From assembly GCA_014281115.1 (NCBI GenBank), contig JACONQ010000001.1, forward strand, positions 1,302,001-1,366,000: a stretch of DNA of 64,000 bases, written 5' to 3'. Both the position numbers and the translations under genes were made by a program. Numbering within the stretch: the stretch's first letter is position 1; each line of letters begins with the position of its first letter. Under the pieces are notes generated by a model, which saw only the letters and a list, made by a program, of their open reading frames with translations, searched no databases and had not been told where the DNA came from. The DNA is from Laburnicola sp. R22_1 (lineage: Eukaryota; Ascomycota; Dothideomycetes; Pleosporales; Didymosphaeriaceae). This document shows positions 11,681-24,350 of this stretch, piece after piece.

Positions 11681-11974
11681 GGTGAGGAGGTGCGGAAAAG
11701 AGAAGAGCACGGGTGGTCTTTCAAGCCAGGCGCGTCGGGTCGAGCGAGGGCAAGACTGTGCGCTTGCAGCGTGGAGATAGAGCACCACGGGAGAAGAGAG
11801 GTATGGGCGGGGAGACGGACGGGGTCGCAGTGATGAAGGAAGGCGAGCAGAGACTGAACCGACGCCGGCGTGAGGAGACCCTCGGGTGATACGCTTGCCA
11901 GATTCGGGGCGTCGGGCTTGGCACTCACATGGCGCCGATGGCACCGATGGCCGCTGTGCCGCCCGGCGCCCACC
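11681..11974. promoter_or_regulatory. shared divergent promoter of Hrp1 and Gyp1
   Basis: The 294 bp between the two start codons must hold both 5' leaders and promoters if the models are right. The region is GC-rich and pyrimidine-rich, without an obvious TATA box on either strand. The Gyp1 start at 11975 is preceded by CGCCCACC, a good initiation context. Confidence 0.5.
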
Positions 11975-14089
11975 ATGGCCAGCTCGTCCGGGCTTTGCGA
12001 GCAGCCGCCCACCATGGCACACAAGAAGCAGCAGCAGCAGCAGGTACCGCACTGGTCGCCCGCCGCCCGTCCATGCCATTGCTAACGCGCCGCTCAGGAA
12101 ATGGTCCAGGTCGGTGCGTAGCATCCGCTCCTCGTCGCGCCTTCGTCCGTCGCGACCAGCAGCTTGCTAACCTTGTTCCCCGCCCGCCGCAGACCGCTCC
12201 ACGTACGTCGAGCCACCAAGCCCTGGATCTGTACAAGTCGCATTGATAGTCTTCCTAGATCCGCGTCTCCCTTCTGGCGAACAGCTTCGAGTTCCTCAAA
12301 CCCGCCCGGACCCAGGAAGATCATTGGCGCTTCGTATTCCCACGCCGACATACTGAAGTTTGACAGCCTGTAGCCATGACCCCTCCATTGCCTCGCGCTG
12401 TGCTGATTGCCCCAGATCTGTCTCTGGCTCAGGCTCACGCCCCCGCACCCCGCCCTCTGCCACCCATGGCCGCGAGTCGAGCATCCCTGTCACTCGCGCA
12501 GGCAGCACGACATCTCCCCCGCCGCGGGCCACATATACCAGTTTCCTGAGTAGCACGCATAATGACTGGAACGACGACGAGGATGACGAGGGTGACATCA
12601 TGTTCGAGGATGACGAGGACGAGTTCGGGCTACCCAGCATAGCAAGCATGCGAAGAAAGGGCCGGCGGAAAGAACCGACAAAGGGAAAGGACCCTGGAGG
12701 CACGGGGAGAATCAGTCTCGGGTCAAATGCATGGCGCGCTATAGACAGCGGAGACATTGCCGAAGAGAGAGGCATACCTAATTATCCTACCGCGAAGAAG
12801 TCGGAGGGCAAGATCCTTCGGCCACAGTATCAGGAGATCCTGCGCGATCCTGCAAACTCGTTACATCTGATATCGCACCCTTCGATGCCCCCGAGCGCCT
12901 CGGCGAAGGAGGTCGAAGAACACTCGGCACGAATAACGCGAATAAACAAGTTCAAGCGCATACTGCAAACAAGCACGATATCCTTGTCCGAACTCCGCGA
13001 CTCGGCATGGTCAGGTGTACCTTCCGAAGTACGCGCCATGACATGGCAAGTGTTGCTTGGCTATTTGCCGACGAGCAGTGAGCGCAGGGTCGCAACACTG
13101 GAACGGAAGAGGAAGGAGTATCTCGAGGGCGTCAGACAAGCTTTTGAGCGAGGCATAACGGGCAGCGCAGGCGCTGTTGCCGCTGGCGTAGCTGGGGTTT
13201 CGTCTTATCCTTCAGCGAACCGCGGGCGCGGGCGCGGGTTAGACGAGGCTATATGGCATCAAATCAGTATCGATGTTCCCCGTACGAATCCGCATCTCGA
13301 GCTCTACAGCTACGAAGCTACGCAAAGGTCTCTAGAGAGGATACTGTATGTTTGGGCAATTCGGCATCCTGCTTCCGGCTATGTACAAGGTATCAATGAC
13401 CTGGTCACGCCTTTCTGGCAAGTCTTCCTGGGCGCATACATATCTGATCCGGATATTGAATTTGGCATGGATCCCGGGCAGTTGCCGAAGCAGGTCTTGG
13501 ACGCCGTCGAAGCTGACTCTTTTTGGTGCCTCACAAAACTTCTAGATGGTATTCAAGATAATTATATTGCGCACCAACCCGGTATCCAACGTCAGGTTGC
13601 TAGCTTAAGGGATCTTACCACGAGGATAGACGACGGTTTGGCAAAGCATCTGCAAAACGAGGGCGTCGAATACATACAGTTCAGTTTTCGGTGGATGAAC
13701 TGTCTTCTCATGCGTGAGATATCAGTCAAAAACACAATCAGGATGTGGGATACGTATCTGGTGAGTAGTGGGCACCATCTCACCTCTATCACCCGTGTAG
13801 TACTCTGACTCATCGATTACAGGCTGAAGAAGATGGTTTCTCTTCCTTCCACCTCTATGTCTGTGCCGCATTCCTTGTCAAATGGTCCGATCAACTCCGT
13901 AAGATGGACTTCCAGGAGATCATGATGTTCCTTCAATCGCTCCCAACACGGCAATGGACAGAGAAGGACATCGAGCTGTTGTTAAGCGAAGCATTCATTT
14001 GGCAGAGCTTGTTTAGAGGTAGCAGTGCACATTTGAAAAATACTGGGTCGAAGGGAAGCGGTGGTGTAGGCATGGGTCCGAACTTCTAA
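11975..14089 (+). CDS. gyp1: Gyp1-like TBC-domain Rab GTPase-activating protein
   Basis: Golgi/secretory-pathway GAP; yeast Gyp1 acts on Ypt1-type Rabs. Proposed exons are 11975..12043, 12098..12113, 12193..12202, 12250..12369, 12416..13760 and 13823..14089, giving 608 residues. The last two exons are secure. They carry the Gyp1-type TBC domain with the arginine finger (ISIDVPRT), the glutamine finger (SGYVQGIND) and the C-terminal helices. The four 5' exons were assembled by frame arithmetic: a poly-Gln N-terminus, a 16-nt exon and a 10-nt microexon lead into a Ser/Pro-rich linker (KIIGASYSHADILKFDSL). Donors are GTACCG, GTGCGT, GTACGT and GTAGCC; three of the acceptors follow CTAAC- or CTGAT-like branches. 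A second in-frame ATG at 12014 also has a perfect context. The TBC body is certain; the first 70 residues are tentative. Confidence 0.88.
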
Positions 14090-14426
14090 GCATGTTACCG
14101 ATGCTCGATGCCGCGACCAAGAGGCTAGCGGACGCGCTTCACAAAAAAATCATAATCAATTTAATCATCCATGCACTATCGCCATGCATGATGACGGTTC
14201 GAGATGACTCTACCGCAATTTTTAATGATAACAGGAGGTAGGTTTGTGATAACCGTTGTATATACTGTATTCATACTAGGATAACTCGAAGTCTAATCTG
14301 TTGCAGACTTGTGATATAGCAGGGTCAATTTGACAGCTAAAGTACGTAAAAAAAAGAGCGATTGGGATTGACTATAGTGGGAAGCCAAAATATGACGCGA
14401 TATAGTTGTTAATTTTAAACTGTGTA

Positions 14427-14452
14427 ACATATTCTATCAGTAGCCCGGATAG
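14427..14452 (+). repeat. terminal inverted repeat, outer pogo element, left
   Basis: Pairs with 26546-26571. The two copies share the outer 11 bases exactly and then differ only by transitions. A TA target duplication sits just outside, at 14425-14426. Confidence 0.82.
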
Positions 14453-14899
14453 TTTTTCTTGGCAACTTCGAGGTCCCTTATAACTTATTATAGAACACCA
14501 CTAACATTACTTTATAGTAACTTATAATAATCTACTATAACTTATAATATACTAAGTTACTATTTAATTTACTTTTTATATTGTGTAGCCTCTTTGCGCG
14601 GCTATAGTAGCTACGCAAAGCTAAGAAGTCTTTTTTAGTAGTATAAACTTATAATAAGACTTCCTATAATATATAATATATTATCTACTATACTATATAT
14701 AAGTAATATATAGTATACTTATTATAATTTATAGTAAAGTATACTATATCTTAAGTAGTACTTTATCTAATTTTTAGTTCCTAAGTATATATTATTATAA
14801 GATAAAGTTAACTTATTATTTTTAGCCTTATAGTAATCTATAATAAAATTACTCTAATTTACTTTTAACTCTATCTAAAAATAAGCTACTAAGAGTAAT

Positions 14900-15353
14900 A
14901 TCTAACTTCTTCTCTATCTTTTTATCTATCTAATAGGTTCTTATATTATGCCTAGACTCTTTACACCTCCTATAGTAATATTATATTAAGAGACCTACCT
15001 CTTTTTTACTACTATCTTACGTTTTTTTTAATAACTTTATCTTAATAAAAGGGCTTTCTACTCCTAAATTTGCTCTCTAAGTAAAGCCTAGCGTCTTATT
15101 TTTTAAATGCGCTTTCTTTTACGCGTTTTTACTTTGTTAAAATCTTAATTTACTTTTTAAGTTTCTTAATATAGGTTTCTTAAAGTACACTATAGTAGAG
15201 TATAAGTTTAGCACCTTTTATAAGCTATAAGTAGCTTAATTTAGTATTAAGTAGAGACTAAATAAAAGAGTTATATATAAGCTTTAACTAGAATCTAAAC
15301 TTAAGGGTATTGCTTAAGATTTTAGCTTACTATAGTGTATTTAATAAAGTACC
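14900..15353 (-). pseudogene. C-terminal transposase fragment of the outer pogo element
   Basis: Read on the minus strand, this continues the transposase interrupted at 24351 by the LTR element. The phase carries on across the LTR element and its target duplication. Visible is an LLNTKLSYLQLIKGAKL-like helix followed by Lys/Arg-rich segments (reading TAG/TAA as former Gln or Trp), resembling the C-terminal tail of fungal pogo transposases. It has many stops and cannot be functional. Confidence 0.6.
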
Positions 15354-15358
15354 CTAAG

Positions 15359-15559
15359 TGTTAGGAAGCTCGGGTAACTAATAATTAAAAAAGTTAATAT
15401 TAATAGAATCTATATATAAGTGCTAGCTAAAGGTGCTAGCTAAGCTTATAAGGCGCGTAAGGCGCGCTAAGAACGCGCTAGTACCTAATTAGAACTAGTG
15501 CTAGGGAAATCTTAGTAGTTAGCATAAGGTAACTTTAACCTACTAGTAGTTTTATAATA
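15359..15559 (-). repeat. LTR (biological 3' LTR)
   Basis: Begins TGTTAGGAAGC on the + strand and ends TTTTATAATA, where the terminal CA has become TA. CpG-rich tracts such as AAGGCGCG survive while CpA sites are lost, which fits RIP acting on CpA. Confidence 0.9.
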
Positions 15560-15666
15560 CTATTCTTTTCTCTAATAAGTTTTATTCTTAAAGCTCTATT
15601 TTAAATTTAACCTACTAGTCCTAAATAGGCAACTAATATATAATCCTCTAGTTATAATTATCTATA

Positions 15667-17530
15667 ACGTGGTTTACTAGCGAGTAACTCACACTAGTAA
15701 GCGCGCCACCTTTACTAAGACCCCACCATTACTAACAATACCATTATAATACAACTACCTATTATGTCTTCTAAGCCATCTAATAAAGCTTGGTTACTTA
15801 TTACTATTAGAGCTATTAAACAAGACCTAAATCTTATAGAGCGAGTAGCAGTAGGGCTATATAACGTTAATTGTAGAACGATTAATTAAAAACGTAACAG
15901 AATAACTACACAACGCGATAACCCACCTAAATTAAAGAATTTTACTCTTCTTAAGGAGTAGGCGCTTGTTAATTATATAATTAAGCTGGACACGCGTGGA
16001 TTCCCTCCTATAAAGCTTATAATCCGTACAATGGCCAATTCACTACGTTTATAGAGAGGAAAGCCACCTATTAGTATTAACTAGACAGATAGGTTTATTA
16101 AGCGCAGACGTAAAGTTAAAACGCGTTAGTCTTAGTTATACAACAACTAGAGGGCATAATAGAAAGATCCTAAGGTTATAAATACGTGGTTTAAGCTTAT
16201 AGAGGGCATTAAAGTTAAGTACGGCATTATAGATAAGGACACCTACAACTTTAATAAATTAGGCTTCCTAATAGGGGTTATAGGGTCTTAGCTTATAGTT
16301 ATAGTATTAGAGAGGCGTGCAAAATCCAAATTAATACAGCTAGGCGATCGCTAGTGGATTACAGTGATCTAGGGTATCTGCGCTACTAGATAGACAATTC
16401 CTCCCTTTATTATCTATGCCGGCAAGCGTTACATCTCTACCTGGTACGAAGACGCGTCAATTTCTGACGATTAGGTAATCGCTGTTAGCGAGAACAGCTA
16501 GATAAATAATAAGCTTAGTATTACGTGATTAAAACACTTTAACGCGCATATAAAGGAACGCGCTAAAGGAACCTATTAGCTGCTAGTTATTAACGGCCAT
16601 AAGAGCTATAACTTAATTAAGTTCTAGGATTACTATAAGGAATATAAAATTATTACTCTCTATATGCCGCCATATTTTTCACACCTACTACAGCTATTAG
16701 ATGTGGGCTGTTTCTCCCCACTAAAGAAGGTATATAGTGCTAAGATCTTGGGCTTAGCGCGTTAGCTAATAACCTACATTATAAAGATTGAGTTCCTTCT
16801 AGCCTTTAAAACCGCGTTTTTGAAGATTTTCTCTGCAGAGACAATTAAGGGTAGTTTTTGCGGTGCTAGGCTAGTCCTATTAAATCCAGAGGAGGTGTTG
16901 CAGCATCTTAACATCTATATCCGTACACCTAGTCTGCCCATTAAAGAGCCTACTACCTAGGAGTCTAAAACACTAAGTAACCTACGCGAATTTAAGGCGC
17001 AATTAACACTAGTTCGTAAGAGAATTAGAGATCACTTTAATTCATCACTAACTTTAACTATATAGATGCTTAAGAAGCTTAAAAAAGGCGCTCTAAGTGC
17101 AATACATAGTTAGGTACTAGTGTTAGATAAAATTACAGGCCTTCGCAAGATAATTAAGGAGACTACAAGGTAAAAATCGCGTAAAAGGAGGTATATTCAG
17201 TATTAGGAATTACTTACAGTAGCAGAGGGATCTTAGCTAGCCACTTTTAAGAATGCTAGTAGACAGAAGAAGGGTAAATAGTTGTTAGGTACTAGTCGCG
17301 CTATAACAGAGCCATCAACTTAACAGCGTTGTGGTATCTGTAGGCAACCTAGACATAATGCGTAAACCTGCCAGGGAGTTAAAGAGGAAGAATCTAAATT
17401 AGATGCATTAACTTAGTATATATTTTCAAGTAGTGTTGCGACACAGTCTAATAATAAATAAAATGGTTTAGTAGGGTCTTAGTAAAGGTGGTGCACTTAC
17501 TAGTGTGGGTTACTCGCTAGTAAACCACGT
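15667..17530 (+). mobile_element. nested Fot1-like (Tc1/pogo) DNA transposon, 1,864 bp
   Basis: Inserted in the Gypsy element near its biological 3' LTR, duplicating TA (15665-15666 and 17531-17532). The inverted repeats are about 57 bp (15667-15723 and 17474-17530), starting ACGTGGTTTACTAGCGAGTA, with three mismatches that are all transitions. The transposase reading on the + strand is broken by TAG/TAA codons. It is the youngest element in the nest, yet also mutated. Confidence 0.9.
15764..17460 (+). pseudogene. degenerate Fot1-like transposase
   Basis: Starts with an ATG at 15764. Recognisable blocks are the HTH/CENP-B-like N-terminus, DTYNFNKLGF, PPFIIYAGKRYI, the DDE-type core (LLVINGHKSYN, where Asp has become Asn, then LYMPPYFSHLLQLLDVG) and a C-terminal Lys-rich tail. 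The tail ends in a zinc-knuckle-like motif, CGICRQPRHNA-x-TC, near 17332-17372. In-frame stops occur where the family has Trp or Gln. It is non-functional. Confidence 0.82.
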
Positions 17531-17999
17531 TACTATGTTCTTCTAAGAAATAGATTATTTCTAAGCGTGTTGCGTATATAATAAGTAGTTAGCGACTAGC
17601 TATAGAGTAAGTTTATTATAATTAACTATTAAGAGCAGCTTACTTAGTAAGCTAGGCGCCTTTCCTATACTAGTAATAATAATAATAGAGATTTTCATAC
17701 TAAGTAATAATTATAGTAGTAAATATAACTCTTACTATAATTTACTATAAATTACTATAAGTCTAATCTATTTTTTATCTAATCTACTAAACTACTATTT
17801 ACTCCTCTGCTCTTTCTAGAAATACTATTATAGGTAGTTATAGAGCATTAGGATAATAGTAATAGAAGTTTATTAGTAACTCTTAATAACTAGTAATATT
17901 ATAATAAGGCTCTAATTTAGCTTATTATAGTTTTTTTATTTAACTAGGTAGTGTAAAAGGCCTTTGCGGCTATTAGTAGGGTTCTTACACTATTAGTCT

Positions 18000-20960
18000 A
18001 CCTTATAGTCTAATATATCCTTTATATTATAGATAGAGAGACTCTTCTCTATAGCTACTAGCCCTTATAGATTCTAGCGTTAATCTAGTAGAAGATCTAT
18101 CGCTTGGGGGTGTAGTAACTAGAGATAGAACTAAGGATAGATATCCTTTAAATTATTATAGATAGTAAGGTCTAACTTAAACACTTTACTATTAAAGTTC
18201 TTAATAATCTTAAAAGGTCCTAAATTCTTATAGAATAGTTTATAACTATTTTTACGCATATAGATATTACGCGCGTTTAGTATAACCTAGTTATTTACTT
18301 TAAACTCTAGTGTGGATATTTTTTATTATTAGTATACTTCTCTATCTTAGCTTACGTCTACACTAAGCTATACTATAAGTAAACCTTTAAGTTTTTAATC
18401 CTTACTAGTAAGTAATTAGCGGCCTAGGTATTATAGGCAGCTTTCTATCTAGGCGGTAGTTAACTAGCGGTCTCTAACCTAGACTAGGGTAGGTAGCTCT
18501 TTGTGGCCTTAAATAGTATAGTGCCTATAGTAGTGCTCCTACTACTGTTTGCTTTAAACTCTACTATTAGTAATATTTTTGCCTAGTTATATTAGTTATA
18601 ATAAATAAACAACTATAAATATTACTTTAATGTCTAATTTGCTATTTTTGTCTAACTGTCTATTTTAGAATAGATAGTAGTAGATAGTAAGGGCTTTGTC
18701 TCTATATAGTTATAAAGACGACGCTAGAAATGTAATATAAATTATAATCTATAGTCTAATACTATTTTAGCTAGGTAACCTTTCTTACGCTATATATACT
18801 TAATAAAAGCCTATATATAGATGTTTATATCTAAGAACGTAAGTAGTATAAATTTTTTTTTAGATAATTAGTTTACTATAACTATAATGTAATAATAGTC
18901 GTAACTATAATAGTGTAACTTTAGTAGGGGCGAGATAAAGTTAACTAACACGCTAGTTTAGTAGGAGTCTAGGATAGGTAGTGAGTAAAGTAGCCTATGC
19001 TTGCCTTTCCGCTTTAACTTTAACCTAGAGTAGATTAAGTAGTTTTTTATATATTTAGTAATAGTGTCTATACTATTAGACTAGTAGTAATAGTGTAATA
19101 GCTTGTAAAATGTCTTGTGCTTACTACTATATTCTCTAGGTATAGTGTTATAATAAAGCTTAATAATAGATATATAAAGTTTATTATTAAAAGAGACAAA
19201 TAATTTGTTACGTACGTATATAAAGCTATCATTAATTTTAATATCTTAGAGTTCTAGGCAGATATCTTTCTTATAGTATATATTATATGGCAACTAATAA
19301 GCACTATCTATCTTAGCTTTAACTATCTTTTATATAACTTTATTTATTATAGTAGCGTCGCGTACTTACTATATAATATCCATACTAGTATTAAGACTAT
19401 TTTAAGTGAAGGCTTTATCCTAACTATTAGATATAAAGACCTTCTTGCTAAGCGTATATATTATAGTAAGGTCTGCAACCTTTATTACTAGGAATTTTAT
19501 AAGGATCTAGACTAGGTATATAGCATATTATAATGCGCTGTTATAACTTAGATAGGCCTTAATAACTTTCTTTAATAAGATTGTTTATTATTAGTGCTAA
19601 ATGCGATTATTGTTTATATCCTCTAGTACGTTACCTAGTTCTTAGGTAATAGCGTTAGGCTTAGTCCCTTATCTGCCAGACTAGTACTTAATAATAAAGT
19701 TAAATTCTACTAAGAACTTAGTCTAATAAGCTTATCTATAGTTAAGTTACTTTATTATTATAAAGTGCTCTAAGGCTTTATCATTAGAAAAGATCTCTAT
19801 AGAGTCTATAGTACTAGCTAATTTAGGTCTCTATTCTTTAAAGGCGCGAATAATTGCTATTAACTCCTTATTATAGATAGGATAGTTAATCTTTATAGGC
19901 TTTATTTTTATTAAGAAGAAGGCGATAGGCTATAATATACTATTAGATTAATACTATAATAGTATGCTAGCAACAACCTAGTTAGACGCGTCTATCTTAA
20001 TAATTAAGTATAACTCTAGATTAAAATGCGTAAGTATTAGCGCGTTAATAAAGGCTTTCTTAAGAGCTTTAAAAGCTATTTTGGTAGTTTTAGTAAGGTT
20101 AATTTTGCCTACTACCCCCTTTATTAGCTTAATTAATAGGTAGGCTTGTATTAAGAAATAGTATATAAATTGCTAATAGAAGTTAGCGAATTTAATAAAG
20201 GCTTATATATCCTTTATAGTCTAGGGATTAATCTACTCTAATATAGTATTAATTTTTCCTAGATTTATTGCTAGTCCTTTTGTTAATAGAATTATTCCTA
20301 GGTACTTAATCTTCTTAACTAAGAACTCGCACTTATAAACGTCTAAGAATAGACTAGTATCTTTAAGTACGTTAAGGACTATAAAGTAATGCCTCTTATA
20401 GTCCTCTTTATTTTCGCTATATATAAGGATATTATCTAAGTAAGCTAAGTAATAGTTGTTTAAATATTCTCTAAGGATGTAATTAATATACTATTAAAAG
20501 GTACCTAGTGTATTTTATAACCTAAAGGGCATAATAATATATTTAAACAATTTAAAGTATGTTAGAAACGCTATTTTATATTAATCGCTCTTTTTAATAA
20601 GAATCTTATTAAATGTAGTAATAATATTAAAGTTTAAGAAGATTCTTACCTTATTAAGTTATGTTAAAGTCTCTTTAATTTTAGGTAGTGTATTGCAATT
20701 CTTAATTATAATTTTATTAAGTTTGTGGTAATTAATATAGATTTATAAACCTCCTCTAGGCTTCCTTACTACTAGTAGTAGAGTAGTATAGAATAAATTA
20801 CTTTCTTAAATATAACTCTTGTAAAGCTTCTTTTGTATATAAGCTTTAATAGCTTTTATTTCCTCTTAAGATAACCTAAAAGCGCGCTAGAATATTGGCT
20901 CTGCGCCTTCTTTAAGCAGTATCTTATAATCTAAGCCCTTATAGGACAGAGGCATGTTCT
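18000..20960 (-). pseudogene. degenerate Gypsy pol (RT-RNase H-integrase-chromodomain)
   Basis: Minus-strand reading with frequent stops. The RT region starts near 20950 with KEGAEPIF and continues through VVRKPRGGLQIYINYHKLN (about 20730-20790) to the catalytic box AYLDNILIYSE near 20413-20450, where the usual YLDD has become YLDN. RNase H begins near 20000 (IIKIDAS, then PIAFF). Integrase runs from about 19130, with a zinc-binding region and a core containing VIVNQLSKKKFI, to the GPFKI segment near 18210. A short IKDILDYKVD motif near 18000-18040 resembles the chromodomain end of chromoviruses. Every domain carries stop codons. Confidence 0.82.
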
Positions 20961-23900
20961 TAGCTAACTTAGGATCCTATAGATTAATAATTAAGTGGTA
21001 GGCCTTTAGAATTAATTTTTTCAACTCCTCTACTAAGGGCGGTGCCTTGCCTAGTTTGTTATAAAACTTCTTAAAGTTTTTATGCAAGGTAGCAGCGACG
21101 TTCGTAAAGAAGGCTATTGCTGCTAGGTATTTATCTAACTCCTTAGAGTGCTCTTTGTATTTGTCCCAATCCTTAGAATAAATTTAGGTAATAGAGTTAG
21201 AGTTATATTATATAAACGCTATTGTCGCTTTAGCAAAGATTAGTATAATTTCTATATTGTTCTTTATTTTTACTATAGGTTAGGTTGTCTTAGCGTAACT
21301 CTTACTATAATAATTATAAGTAATCATAACTAATAGGTTACTATACAAATAGTTATAGTGGTAGTAATTAGACTTAAATATTATAGATTATTCTAACTAC
21401 TTTATAGTGGGGTTATAGGTCTTAAGCTATAGTTAACTAATAATAAGATTAAAACTAATAATATCTATAACCTAGAACTAGTCCTTACTGCTATAGCCTC
21501 TAATATTAATTCTTATCTTGGCTATATCGCTTATAGAGCTAATAATCTTTCTATTTACTAACTTAAGTAGTATAGAGCTCTTAGTAGAGACTATTATTAG
21601 TTTATGCTATCGCGCAAAGGCTGCGCTTACTACTTACCTAGTATATTTGCTATTAGGGAGTAGTGTGGCTTTAATAGGAGCCTTTTAGGGTAGAATAATA
21701 TTATATCTTACCTTTATTTGTAAGCTATATAGTAGTTAATCTAAAGGCTTAGATTCTAGTAAATAGTTTATTGCGTTAATTATAGTAAATATAACTATCT
21801 CTTCTAGTCTATAAGTATTCTTATATAACTTATTTAATAACGCGAGTAATAATTATACGCTTAATTAACTTACTAGCGCATTAAAGTAGTACCTCTTAAA
21901 AGTAATAGTAACCTTCTTATACGCTAGTAAGAATTCCTAAAGGCAACTATTTATAGAAACTACTCTTTTTCTAAGTCTATATTAGTTAGGTTTATAAGTT
22001 TAAGATTAATAAGATCTATAGTATTAAAGAGCTTATAGTAAAAAGATAACTTTATCTAACCCTTATAAGGAGTATTTACATCTTTAGAGATATATCCTAG
22101 CTTTAGATAGTGGGCGTACTATCCCTTCTTAATAATAAAATAGAATTTATTAGCAGCTTGCTAGTACTTATCTTTGCTATATTTCTTATTAATGTTAGCT
22201 TCTCTGTTACTACTATTGCTATAAGAGTGGTTATTAGAGTTCTTTTGGCTATTCTTATCTTTGTCTTTGCTAGTGGCCTTATTATCTCTACCTTTACTAC
22301 TAAAGGCGGCGGCTATGCTTATCTTAACTACTTGAAGACAATTTATAAAGTTAGCCCAATTCTTATTACCTTAGGCGCCGCAGGAAGTGGGGCTTTAGAA
22401 TCGCAAATTAAGGTTTATTAAAGCTTAGAACTTCTTAGATATTAAATCTAGTTTGGGGCAGAATGCGACGTTATTAAATTAGCTTAACTACTAACTTAAA
22501 GTCTTTTTATTACCTTGTTTGACTATGCTATTTACTAGCTTAAATATAGTATTGCCTTATTTGTTAATAATACTAAATAACTCCTCTAAGTTATTGTATA
22601 ACTGCTAGCACATCTTATACTTATTATTTAAGTTTAGTAGTAACTAATTCTTAATAGCTTAATAAGCTATCTTGTCTGTGTGCTTATAAAGATATTTAAT
22701 CTTTATCTATTTGTTAGTAAACTAGTTAAAGGAGTAATTAAACTTAGTTTCTACTAATATAATCTATTTCTCTAAGTCCTCTATGTCTTTACTGCTAAAT
22801 GTCTTAATATTAGAATATTAAGGGTTAGAGTAACGCGTTGTAGTACTAGCCTTACTAACTATAAAGGCAAGAGTGCTCTAGTAGACGTGTTAAGGGTTGC
22901 GTTTACCTTTACTATTAGAACTACTACTATTAGTACTATTATTACCTCTATTATTAGAGGTATTAAGGTTGGTAGCCTACTACTTATAGGGCTTTATCTT
23001 CTTCTTACGCTAGTCCTTTTAACCTACTTATATAAAAAGCTCTTAGTTAAGGGCCTTAGTAGTGTTAGCGCGCTAAGTGGCCTTATCGCGTTATTAACAC
23101 GCAGTGTTATAGTTCTTATAGAGGCGCACAACTATAGCTCTAGCCTTATCTAACTAGGCATTCTTATCTTATAACTTGTAGCTAAGTTTATAAATAGCCT
23201 AGCTTTCTATTTTAAGCAATTATTATAACTTATTAAGCGTAGCTTTAGATAGACTTAATTATTCCGCTACTATTACTAGGTCTAATTATAATAATAGGTC
23301 TCGCTATAGGTACTTAATAATAGCATTAAACTATTCCCATAAATAAAGTAGAACCTTAGTAGCAAAGTCCTTAATTATAGTAACTTTATAAATAAGGGCA
23401 TCCTTATAAGATACTCTATCGCTATAGGTGTTATAGAATAGAATAAGTACCTCTTTAATAGTGTTCTTACCTTCCTTATCTATAACTATCTATATAATAT
23501 TATTTATAACTTTCTTATAGTGCGCCTATAAAATGCGGCAAGTAGTGGCGAAGTTATACTTATTGCCTGCCATAGTTTATTTCTATAACTTCCGCACGCA
23601 AGAGCGAAGTTGCTAGTTATTTTATTTCTTTACTTTTTCTAACTTATAACCTTTCTCTATAGAGGCTAGCTTTAACTTACTACTACTATAAGGCAGGCTG
23701 TCTAAAGTAAAGAATACCTTTATTAGGTTTAGTAGTAAGCTTATTAGCGTGCGCAAGATATAGTAGCCACTAAGAAATCTACTACTAAGGAATCTAAAAG
23801 GTCTATATATAGACTTTACTAGTGCTACGCAGAGAGTATTATTAAGGTTACTATTATCCTTCTTATTATTACTATTAAATAAGTAATCGCGTGTAGATTA

Positions 23901-24150
23901 AGTGCTATTATTTATAATAGTTAATATAAATACTTACTACTAACTAGGGTTCTAAGTTACAAAGGCTCCTACAGTCTTAGGCTTACTAGTATTCTTATAG
24001 TTAGAATCTTCTCTACTAAGCTATGCTATTATTCTAAATCTATATATTAATTAAATAAGTAAGGTGGGTCCTACGCACTAATCTCTATAGGCTCGCTGGC
24101 TTACCTAGTCTTCTACACTAAGGGGACTCTAAAGGTTAATATATAGATTA
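20961..24150 (-). pseudogene. degenerate Gypsy gag/protease region
   Basis: By position between the biological 5' LTR and RT this is gag plus protease. A Lys-rich stretch near 22100-22150 (minus strand) resembles a decayed CCHC knuckle with Cys changed to Tyr. No intact frame exists. Apparent + strand frames at 22110-22421 and 22887-23153 are antisense readings with no protein character. Confidence 0.55.
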
Positions 24151-24345
24151 TATTAGAAAGCTTAGATAACTAATAATTAAAAAAGTTAATATTAATAGAA
24201 TCTATATATAGGTGCCAGCCAAAGGTGCTAGCTAAGCTTATAAGGCGCGCGAGGCGCGCTAAGAACGCGTTAGTACCTAATCGGGACTAGTGCCGAGGAA
24301 AGCTTAGTAGTCAGCGTAAGGTAACTTTAACCTAATTTTATAACA
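24151..24345 (-). repeat. LTR (biological 5' LTR)
   Basis: Begins TATTAGAAAGC on the + strand (TG changed to TA) and ends TTTATAACA. It is the direct-repeat partner of 15359-15559 and abuts the CTAAG target duplication. Confidence 0.9.
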
Positions 24346-24350
24346 CTAAG

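Larger units (their letters stand above)
15359..24345 (-). mobile_element. Ty3/Gypsy chromovirus LTR retrotransposon, degenerate
   Basis: A complete but inactivated element of 8,987 bp, including a nested 1.86-kb DNA transposon. The direct LTRs are 15359-15559 (201 bp) and 24151-24345 (195 bp), flanked by the 5-bp duplication CTAAG at 15354-15358 and 24346-24350. The coding strand is minus, so the biological 5' LTR is the one at 24 kb. Read in that direction: gag, protease, reverse transcriptase, RNase H, integrase and a chromodomain-like end. The LTRs differ by transitions plus a 6-bp ACTAGT present only in the left copy. The element sits inside the outer pogo transposase and is hence younger than it. 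Confidence 0.9.

Noticed and set aside
22110..23153. Two + strand frames of 103 and 88 codons in the AT-rich island
   Set aside because: They are antisense to the Gypsy gag region. Their Leu/Ile-rich translations reflect TA-rich RIP composition, not a membrane protein.
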